Shown here: one piece after another, positions 1 to 5,057 of the stretch
How the letters are laid out: each line of letters begins with the position of its first letter
Numbering within the stretch: the first letter of the stretch is position 1
Assembly: GCA_002343845.1 (NCBI GenBank)
Contig: DDSQ01000060.1
Coordinates: 22,857 to 28,646 of the forward strand
Length of the DNA: 5,790 bases
Reading direction: 5' to 3'
Source of the DNA: Planctomycetes bacterium UBA2386
GTDB taxonomy: Bacteria; Planctomycetota; UBA1135; UBA2386
Program-made: the position numbers and the translations under genes
Notes under the pieces: generated by a model
Told to the model about the DNA's origin: nothing
The model's database searches: none
Seen by the model: only the letters and a program-made list of their open reading frames with translations

Positions 1-569
1 AGTGTCAGGCGCCCGCCGAGTTCGGGCAGCAGGGCGCCGCCGCGCACCTGCAGGGCTCCCGTCGTGGGGTCGGGCGCGAGTTCGAACGCCAGTTCCATCA
101 GTTCGACCGGCGGCTCGCCGGCGCGTGGCTGGGCGCGCACGACGCCCCCCGTGGCGGTGACCGGCGGCACGCGCAGGGGGCTGCTGGCCTTGCCGTCGCC
201 GGCGGCGAGCAGGCGGGCGGGTGCCGGAATTTCGGGTCCCATATCGACGGTGAAGCCGCGCAGGTGCACGGCGTGCAGGCCGACCAGGGCGCCGCTCGCC
301 ACCGCGACGTCGACGTCGGCGGCCTCGACCGCCAGCAGGGTGGCGCCTGGGCGGGTGGGGTCGGCGAGCCGGAAGTCGTGTGCCGACAAGCGGCCGCGGC
401 CGAGGTCGAGCGTGGTGCCGCCGAGGTGAACTGGCGCCAGGAACAGCGCCTGCAGTTCGCGCCGGGCGATGGCCGTCGCGGCGTCGCTGCGCTGGAGCAA
501 CAGCCAGGTGGCGGTGCCCAGCAGCAGCACGAGGGCGAACGACAGCAGCCAGATCCGGCGCCAACTCAT
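1..569 (-). CDS. AsmA-like membrane-anchored envelope protein, N-terminal part (runs off left edge)
   Basis: The frame is open from an ATG at 569 to the window edge (189 complete codons, no stop). Residues 1-5 are polar and basic (MSWRR), followed by a hydrophobic segment at about 6-25, so the protein starts with an uncleaved signal anchor. After it comes the pattern typical of AsmA/TamB/DUF748-type proteins: a basic 'AIARREL' helix (33-39), then 'GRGRLSAHDFRLADP' (57-71), an alternating hydrophobic/Asp strand (78-92) and 'GLHAVHLRGFTVDMGPE' (97-113), meaning successive beta-strands of a repeating groove. Family members span the periplasm and are linked to lipid transport or outer-membrane homeostasis; that role here is inference. 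No clear Shine-Dalgarno precedes the ATG. The gene is divergent from the histone-like gene. Most of the protein lies outside the window, so the exact subfamily cannot be decided. Confidence 0.7.
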   Translation of the reverse strand, partial: MSWRRIWLLSFALVLLLGTATWLLLQRSDAATAIARRELQALFLAPVHLGGTTLDLGRGRLSAHDFRLADPTRPGATLLAVEAADVDVAVASGALVGLHAVHLRGFTVDMGPEIPAPARLLAAGDGKASSPLRVPPVTATGGVVRAQPRAGEPPVELMELAFELAPDPTTGALQVRGGALLPELGGRLT

Positions 570-694
570 CGGCGGCGCAATCTACTGCCCGGCATCGGTG
601 GCGGCCCGCTTTTCGCTGCCGTCAGCGTGGGAGGTCGTCGGCGCGGAACCCCCGAGAACGGGCAGCAAGCGCCAGTTTGCGCGCGAATTCATGC

Positions 695-723
695 TTGACA
701 GATTCGCCGCGTCCGCCGAACGT
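695..723 (+). promoter_or_regulatory. Possible weak promoter upstream of the histone-like gene
   Basis: A perfect TTGACA hexamer lies at 695-700 in the most A+T-rich patch of the divergent intergenic region. Seventeen bases downstream, 718-723 (GAACGT) is a poor -10 match. If used, it would give an untranslated leader of roughly 70 bases before the ATG at 798. The poor -10 box makes this tentative. The rest of 570-797 shows no gene and no strong repeat. Confidence 0.2.
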
Positions 724-797
724 CCTGCCCGTTCGCAGGGAGGCGCGGCATTTCGCCGACAGCCGGGCGAACAAGTTCCACCGAACCGAGACATCCG

Positions 798-1001
798 ATG
801 GCTGCCAAGAAGAACGCGAAGGCCGGCAAGACCGGCGACCTCATCATCTCCAAGTCCCGCACCAAGGCCGCGGCCAAGAAGTCGAACGTGTCGTCCGATT
901 TCTACGGCGCGCTCGATGCCACCGTGCGCAACCTGATCAGCAAGGCCGAAGGCCGCTGCGAAGCGAACGGCCGCAAGACGCTCCGCCCGCAGGATCTGTG
1001 A
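798..1001 (+). CDS. Small bacterial histone-fold protein with lysine-rich N-terminal tail
   Basis: This 67-residue protein probably binds DNA as a histone-fold dimer. Residues 1-28 form a basic tail with eight lysines (4, 5, 8, 11, 19, 23, 27, 28). Residues 31-58, starting VSSDFYGALD, read as one long amphipathic helix matching histone alpha-2. It is followed by RKTLRPQD (59-66), which has the same residues and spacing as the archaeal histone 'RKT..xxD' loop-2/alpha-3 signature (HMf has RKTIKAED). The protein stops right after this, so alpha-3 is only about a turn, and the helix before RKT is about four residues shorter than in HMf. Small single-histone-fold proteins of this kind are known in bacteria, for example Bd0055 of Bdellovibrio. 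DNA binding here is inferred. The ATG has only weak ribosome-binding sequence upstream. The gene stands alone, divergent from the AsmA-like gene and convergent with the acyltransferase. Confidence 0.75.
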   Translation: MAAKKNAKAGKTGDLIISKSRTKAAAKKSNVSSDFYGALDATVRNLISKAEGRCEANGRKTLRPQDL

Positions 1002-1015
1002 TCCGAGGCTGATCG

Positions 1016-1037
1016 GCACCGCGGCTCGCCGCGGTGC
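1016..1037. terminator. Perfect short hairpin in the convergent spacer
   Basis: Arms 1016-1025 and 1028-1037 are exact reverse complements (GCACCGCGGC / GCCGCGGTGC). This gives a very stable GC stem with a two-base spacer, effectively a nine-pair stem with a CTCG loop. It begins 15 bases after the histone-like stop codon. No T-tract follows, so it may act only with the neighbouring hairpin, or be a transcript-end stabiliser. Confidence 0.5.
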
Positions 1038-1038
1038 G

Positions 1039-1085
1039 AACGACACGACCCGCGCGCCGCTCGTCGGTTCGCGGGTCGTGTCGTT
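1039..1085. terminator. Bidirectional terminator between convergent genes
   Basis: A perfect 16-base inverted repeat, AACGACACGACCCGCG at 1039-1054 and its exact reverse complement at 1070-1085, encloses a 15-base loop. On the plus strand it runs into GTCGTTT, a short T-rich end. It sits between the stop of the plus-strand histone-like gene (1001) and the stop of the minus-strand acyltransferase gene (1095), where a shared rho-independent terminator is expected. The T-tract is weak on both strands, as is common in high-GC genomes. Confidence 0.7.
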
Positions 1086-1094
1086 TCCAGGCGG

Positions 1095-1880
1095 TCACGG
1101 CGTCGCGTCGAGATCGTCGGGGATGTCGAGATGGGCGAAGGCGGCACGTTCGTTGGTGAGCAGCGTGATGCGCACAGCCGCGGCGATGCGTTCGAGTTCG
1201 TCGTCGCTCGCGTCGCTCGCCACGTGCACCGGGTCGCCGTAGTGCACGCGGATCCGTGCGAAGGGCTTGGGGATGGTGAAGCGATCCCAACTGCGCAGAC
1301 GCCAGGCGCGGTCGACGGCGACGCCGACTGGCAGGATCGGCGCGCCGGTCGCGCGCGCGAGCCACGCGATGCCGACGTTGATGGCGTGGCGCGGGCCGCG
1401 TGGACCGTCGGGGGTGACGACGAGTTGGCCGTTCGCGGCGAGCAGTTCGTGCATCTCGCGCAGTGCGCGCGCGCCGCCGCGACTCAGCGAGCCGCGCACG
1501 ATCGCGTAGCGGAAGCTGCGCAGGGCCTTCTGGGCGATCTCGCCGTCGTCGCTGGGCGAGACGAGCACGCCGATGCCGCGGTTCTTGTGATGGCGCAGCG
1601 GCATCAGGGTGAGCATGCGGCCGTGCCACATCGCGACGATCCACGGGTCGTTGCTGCGTTGGCGCGCGAAGCCCTGGTCGCCGGTGCGTTGCACGCGCCA
1701 GGTCAGCGCGAGCAGGCGGACGAGGAGCGGCGCGATCGCGAACACGAGCCAGGTGCCGACGCGACGCCGGAAGCGGCGGAAGCGAACGAGGGCCGGCGCG
1801 TTCCGGCCGGCGGCGTCGCGCTCGGTGGCACGGGCGCGGGCTTGTTCGCGGCGTTCGTTCCGCGGGGCACGGGCGGTCAT
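1095..1880 (-). CDS. DUF374-family lysophospholipid/lipid A-type acyltransferase
   Basis: This 261-residue protein belongs to the DUF374 branch of the LPLAT acyltransferase superfamily, which transfers acyl chains to lipid precursors at the inner membrane. Residues 1-40 are very rich in Arg and Glu. A membrane segment follows at about 44-60, then the family block WHGR (85-88). 'SPSDDGE' (108-114) and 'VRGSLSRGGARALRE' (128-142) come next, then the substrate-binding motif TPDGPRGP (156-163) and 'AWRLRSWDRFTIPKPF' (192-207). The aspartate of the classical HX4D motif is absent after the WHGR histidine, as I recall is usual in this branch. The acceptor lipid is not known. An in-frame GTG at 1925 would add 15 residues; I prefer the ATG at 1880 because neither start has a good Shine-Dalgarno and the family does not need the extension. 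The gene lies 63 bases after fdsD on the same strand and could be read through from it, but its function is unrelated. Confidence 0.85.
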   Translation of the reverse strand: MTARAPRNERREQARARATERDAAGRNAPALVRFRRFRRRVGTWLVFAIAPLLVRLLALTWRVQRTGDQGFARQRSNDPWIVAMWHGRMLTLMPLRHHKNRGIGVLVSPSDDGEIAQKALRSFRYAIVRGSLSRGGARALREMHELLAANGQLVVTPDGPRGPRHAINVGIAWLARATGAPILPVGVAVDRAWRLRSWDRFTIPKPFARIRVHYGDPVHVASDASDDELERIAAAVRITLLTNERAAFAHLDIPDDLDATP

Positions 1881-1916
1881 GGCGCGCGACTCGGCTCGAG
1901 GGTGTGGGTTCGCGAC

Positions 1917-1969
1917 CTGTCGCACTCCACGACAGCAGGGAACCTACGCCTTCGGCGGCCCGGCGTAGG
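1917..1969. repeat. Two small inverted repeats at the fdsD / acyltransferase junction
   Basis: CCTACGCC (1943-1950) pairs exactly with GGCGTAGG (1962-1969) across an 11-base loop; on the minus strand the 3' arm contains the fdsD stop codon. A second small repeat, CTGTCG (1917-1922) with CGACAG (1930-1935), follows downstream. Together they could weaken transcription at the end of the formate dehydrogenase operon, but no T-run is present, so terminator function is only a possibility. Confidence 0.3.
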
Positions 1970-2228
1970 CGCTCTTCTCGGCCGGCGCTGCGCGCAGCAG
2001 CTTCGCCGCCGCGAGCACGTGTGCGTGCAACCCAGCCCCTCCCGTCGCATCGACGTGCGCCAGGAGCGCCTCGCGCATCCGCGGATCCCAGTAGTGCCGC
2101 AGGTGGTTGCGCACGCCTTCCTCGCGCTGGCCTGGCGGGTACGGCGCGAAGAAGTCGCCGATCTGGTTCGCCATCGCGACCAGCACGTCGACGTGGATCA
2201 CTGCGTCGCCCTTGCCTGGAGCGCTCAC
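1944..2228 (-). CDS. fdsD: NAD-dependent formate dehydrogenase delta subunit
   Basis: This is the small accessory subunit of soluble NAD+-reducing formate dehydrogenase; it is needed for an active FdsGBA complex, although its exact role is unclear. The family pattern is plain: MANQIGDFF (19-27) and 'NHLRHYWDPRMREALLAHV' (41-59), followed by a Gly-rich turn and a short helix. The start shown is the GTG at 2228, whose GTGA overlaps the fdsA stop by four bases and which is preceded five bases upstream by GAGGTG (2234-2239). This gives 94 residues. A second GTG at 2201, with AAGGG seven bases upstream (2209-2213), would give 85 residues, starting about nine residues before MANQIG as is usual for the family, so it is a real alternative. 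The C-terminus carries a 15-20 residue tail (AAPAEKSAYAGPPKA) beyond the conserved part. Confidence 0.88.
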   Translation of the reverse strand: MSAPGKGDAVIHVDVLVAMANQIGDFFAPYPPGQREEGVRNHLRHYWDPRMREALLAHVDATGGAGLHAHVLAAAKLLRAAPAEKSAYAGPPKA

Positions 2229-4348
2229 GCCCGCACCTCGGCCGGTGTTGCCGCTGCTGCCGACTTGCCGACGGGCACCTTCGCCAGCTCGACCGCCGTG
2301 ACCTTGTACTCCGGACAGTTCGTCGCCCAGTCGGACAGGTTGCTGGTGACCGCGTTCGCCTTGCTCTGCGCGAAGTGGAACGTCGTGTAGCAGACGCCTG
2401 GGTTCACCTTGTCGCTGATGCGCGCCCGCAGCTGGGTCTCGCCGTAGCGGCTCGTGATCGCCACCAGATCCCCGTCGCGGATCCCGCGCGCGTCGGCGTC
2501 GACCTGGTGCACGTCGAGCACGTCCTCGCCGTACCAGGCGACGTTGCCGGTGCGACGCGTCTGCGTGCCGACGTTGTACTGCGACAGGATGCGTCCGGTC
2601 GTCAGCAGCAGCGGGAAGCGCTCGTCGGTGCGTTCGCTGGTCGCGACGTAGCCGGTCAGCATGAAGTTGGCCTTGCCGCGCGGGAACGTCTTCGTGTGCA
2701 GCACCTCGGTGCCGAGCGGCGCGTCCGGGCCGCACGGCCACTGCACCGAGCCTTCGCGTTCGATCAGCGCGAAGCTCATCCCGCCGTAGGCCGGCGAGAG
2801 CCGCGCGACCTCGTCGAGGACCTGCGACGCATGGTCGTAGTGCAGCGGGTAGCCCATCGCGTTGATGAGGCGAACGGTGATCTGCCAGTCCTCGAGTCCG
2901 GCGAGCGGCTCGACGACCTTGCGCACCATGCTCACGCGGCGCTCGGCGTTGGTGAACGTGCCGTTCTTCTCCAGCGAGCTGCTGCCCGGCAGGAACACGT
3001 GCGCGTACTTCGCGGTCTCGTTGAGGAACAGGTCCTGCACGATCACGCACTCCATCGCCGCCATCGCCGCGACGATGTGGTTCTGGTTGGGATCGCTCTG
3101 CACCGGGTCCTCGCCCTGGATGTAGATGCCCTTGAACGTGCCGGCGACCGCGGCGTCGAACATGTTCGGCAGGCGCAGGCCCGGCTCCGGATCGAGTTCG
3201 AGCTTCCAGTCCTTCTCGAACGTGGCGCGCACCGCGTCGTCGGTGACGAAGCGGTAGCCGGTGAACATGTGCGGCCAACTGCCGAGGCAACTGCCGCCCT
3301 GCACGTTGCCCTGGCCGCGCAGCGGATTCACGCCGACGCCCTCGCGGCCGAGCATGCCGACCGACAGCGCCAGGTTGCCGAGGCACATCACGCCGGTGGA
3401 GCCCTGGCTGTGCTCGGTGACGCCGAGGCCGTAGTAGATCGTGCTGTTCGGGCCCTTGGCGTAGATGCGCGCGGCGCGGCGGATGTCCTCGGGATCGAGG
3501 CCGGCTTCGGGGCCGACGACCTCGGGCGCGTAGCGGGGATCGCCGACCAGCGCCTTCCACTGCGCGAACTCGGCCGGGTGGCAACGTTCGGCGATGAAGC
3601 GCTCGGCGTGCAGGTTCTCGGTCACGATCACGTGCGCGAGGCTGTTGAGCACCGCGACGTTGGTGCCGGGCTTGAGCGCCAGGTGCACGTCGGCCCGGCA
3701 GTGCGCCGAGTCGGCGGTCTCGGTGCGGCGCGGGTCGATGACGAGCAGCTTGGCGCCCTCGCGCACGCGGCGCTTGAGCAGCGAGCCGAACACCGGGTGC
3801 CCTTCGGTCGGGTTGGCGCCGACGACCAGGATCACGTTCGCCTGCAGGATCGAGTCGAAGTGTTGGCTCGCCGCACCGGCACCGAGCGTCGCCGACAGGC
3901 CGAACTGGGTGGGCGAGTGGCAGATGCGCGAGCAGTTGTCGATGTTGTTGTTGCGCAGCGCGACCCGCGCGAACTTCTGCATCAGGAAGATCTCTTCGTT
4001 GGTGCAGCGCGACGACGACACGGCGCCGACCGAGCCGCGGCCGTACTTCGCCTGGATGCGCTTCAGCTCGCTCGCCGCGTGCGCGAACGCAGCGTCCCAG
4101 CTGACCTCGCGCCACGGCTCGGTGATCGAGCCGCGGATCATCGGCTTCTTCACGCGGTCCGCTGCCCGGTAGTAGTCGAACGCGAAGCGCCCCTTGACGC
4201 AGGCGTGCCCGTGGTTGGCCTTGCCTTCCTTCCACGGGATCATGCGCACGATCTCGCCGCCGATCGTCTCGGCGCGGAAGCCGCACCCGACGCCGCAGTA
4301 GGCGCAGGTCGTGACGACGGAACGTTCAGGCTTGCGGGGATTGGGCAC
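2225..4348 (-). CDS. fdsA: Formate dehydrogenase catalytic (molybdenum) subunit, stand-alone version of the FdsA C-terminal part
   Basis: This 707-residue protein oxidises formate to CO2 at a bis-MGD molybdenum centre. A [4Fe-4S] site is formed by C15, C18, C22 and C50 ('CAYCGVGC ... HACVKG'). The Mo ligand is C143, next to the conserved H144 in 'SRICHSPT'; it is cysteine, not selenocysteine. 'GVTEHSQGST' and the active-site arginine R344 in 'NPLRGQGNVQGG' are present. The C-terminal MGD-binding domain includes 'TTGRILSQYNVGTQTRRT' and 'HFAQSKANAVTSN'. FdsA of Cupriavidus or Rhodobacter is about 950 residues and carries a NuoG-like iron-sulfur domain in front; here that domain is a separate gene. 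The start is the GTG at 4348, because a perfect AAGGAGG (4357-4363) sits eight bases upstream; it overlaps the upstream gene by 23 bases. The lack of any signal peptide fits a cytoplasmic enzyme. Confidence 0.93.
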   Translation of the reverse strand: MPNPRKPERSVVTTCAYCGVGCGFRAETIGGEIVRMIPWKEGKANHGHACVKGRFAFDYYRAADRVKKPMIRGSITEPWREVSWDAAFAHAASELKRIQAKYGRGSVGAVSSSRCTNEEIFLMQKFARVALRNNNIDNCSRICHSPTQFGLSATLGAGAASQHFDSILQANVILVVGANPTEGHPVFGSLLKRRVREGAKLLVIDPRRTETADSAHCRADVHLALKPGTNVAVLNSLAHVIVTENLHAERFIAERCHPAEFAQWKALVGDPRYAPEVVGPEAGLDPEDIRRAARIYAKGPNSTIYYGLGVTEHSQGSTGVMCLGNLALSVGMLGREGVGVNPLRGQGNVQGGSCLGSWPHMFTGYRFVTDDAVRATFEKDWKLELDPEPGLRLPNMFDAAVAGTFKGIYIQGEDPVQSDPNQNHIVAAMAAMECVIVQDLFLNETAKYAHVFLPGSSSLEKNGTFTNAERRVSMVRKVVEPLAGLEDWQITVRLINAMGYPLHYDHASQVLDEVARLSPAYGGMSFALIEREGSVQWPCGPDAPLGTEVLHTKTFPRGKANFMLTGYVATSERTDERFPLLLTTGRILSQYNVGTQTRRTGNVAWYGEDVLDVHQVDADARGIRDGDLVAITSRYGETQLRARISDKVNPGVCYTTFHFAQSKANAVTSNLSDWATNCPEYKVTAVELAKVPVGKSAAAATPAEVRA
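2234..2239 (-). promoter_or_regulatory. Ribosome binding site GAGGTG for fdsD
   Basis: GAGGTG on the minus strand lies inside the last codons of fdsA and ends five bases before the GTG at 2228, supporting coupled translation through the GTGA overlap. It competes with AAGGG at 2209-2213, which serves the internal GTG at 2201. Confidence 0.6.
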
Positions 4349-5057
4349 GGTACACGCCTCCTTCGAACAGGGCCTTCTCGACCAGGCTGTGCGTCGGGCA
4401 CGCCAGCACGCACGCACCGCACGACACGCACTCGCTGTCCAGGAACGACTCGCCCTGGCTCGCCACGACCTTCGACGCGAAGCCGCGGCCTTCGATCGTC
4501 AGCGCGAACGTGCCCTGCGTCTCCTCGCACGCGCGCACGCAGCGGCTGCAGACGATGCACTTGGTCGGGTCGAACACGAAGTACGGGTTGCTGGCGTCGA
4601 CCGGCGCCTGCAGGTGGTTCTCGCCGGCGCCGTACGGATGGCGATGCACGCCGGTCTGCTGCATCGTCTCGTGCAACTCGCTCCAACCGCCCGGGATGTC
4701 GGCGGCGGGGAAGTCGCTGAGGTAGAGCTCCATCACGCCCTTGCGCAGCTCCGCGAGGCGCTTGCTCTGCGTGGTGACGACCATGCCGGCTTCGACCAGC
4801 GTCGTGCACGCGGCGGGGAAGCCCTTCCGGCCCTGGATCTCGACCAGGCAGACGCGGCAGCTGCCGAACGCTTCGAGCGTGTCGGTGGCGCAGAGCTTGG
4901 GCACCGGACAGCGCGCGAGCGCGGCCGCGGCCATCACGCTGCTGCCGGCGGGGGCGGTGACGTTCTTGCCGTCGACGGTGATGGCGACCGGGGCGCCGTC
5001 GCGCGGCGGCGTGCCGAGGTCGATGCCGTCGCGCAGGTTTCGCAGTTCAGACCACAT
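4326..5057 (-). CDS. NuoG/HoxU-like iron-sulfur subunit of formate dehydrogenase (FdsA N-terminal part as a separate gene)
   Basis: This 243-residue protein carries electrons between the molybdenum subunit and the FdsB diaphorase. A plant-type [2Fe-2S] domain has C56, C67, C70 and C84 (CX10CX2CX13C, as in NuoG). A double ferredoxin follows: C167/C170/C173/C177 ('CIVCSRCVRAC') and C210/C213/C216/C220 ('CVSCGACVLAC'), each a CX2CX2CX3C [4Fe-4S] set. Between them, after 'ELYLSD' (110-115), NuoG and FdsA relatives normally have HX3CX2CX5C for a His-Cys3 cluster. Here residues 116-137 (FPAADIPGGWSEL...) contain no cysteine, so that cluster is absent. The size and domain order match HoxU of NAD-reducing hydrogenases, but 'GENHL' and 'SNPYFVFDPTKCIVCSR' are FdsA-like. 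The ATG at 5057 has AAGGAG seven bases upstream (5065-5070) and overlaps the fdsB stop by 11 bases. The 3' end overlaps fdsA by 23 bases. Confidence 0.9.
   Translation of the reverse strand: MWSELRNLRDGIDLGTPPRDGAPVAITVDGKNVTAPAGSSVMAAAALARCPVPKLCATDTLEAFGSCRVCLVEIQGRKGFPAACTTLVEAGMVVTTQSKRLAELRKGVMELYLSDFPAADIPGGWSELHETMQQTGVHRHPYGAGENHLQAPVDASNPYFVFDPTKCIVCSRCVRACEETQGTFALTIEGRGFASKVVASQGESFLDSECVSCGACVLACPTHSLVEKALFEGGVYRAQSPQA
4357..4363 (-). promoter_or_regulatory. Ribosome binding site AAGGAGG fixing the fdsA start
   Basis: A consensus AAGGAGG on the minus strand lies eight bases before the GTG at 4348 and inside the 3' end of the upstream iron-sulfur gene (codons for Glu-Gly-Gly). It is the main evidence that the catalytic subunit is translated as its own protein rather than as the continuation of a fused FdsA. 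Confidence 0.85.

Noticed and set aside
64..1046. Several plus- and minus-strand open frames over 64-1046 other than the AsmA-like and histone-like genes
   Set aside because: They have low-complexity Arg/Ala/Gly/Pro composition and no motifs, and they conflict with the two supported genes.
1131..2390. 419-codon open frame on the plus strand across the acyltransferase and fdsD
   Set aside because: It is antisense to two recognised genes, of biased composition and with no family motif.
3912..3929. Selenocysteine-type formate dehydrogenase
   Set aside because: The Mo-ligand codon in 'SRICHSPT' is TGC (Cys), not an in-frame TGA.
1944..4286. 780-codon minus-strand open frame taken as one large protein
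   Set aside because: Only its last ~94 codons (fdsD) are real; the rest is an Arg-rich out-of-frame reading of fdsA.
4349..4417. Upstream ATG at 4417 as the start of the molybdenum subunit
   Set aside because: It would add 23 unconserved residues overlapping the iron-sulfur gene by 92 bases; the GTG at 4348 has a perfect Shine-Dalgarno.
1904..4720. 938-codon open frame on the plus strand, antisense to fdsA and neighbours
   Set aside because: It is the high-GC mirror of the fds genes: Arg/Ala/Val/His-rich, with no recognisable motif, while the minus strand carries intact enzyme motifs in the same stretch.
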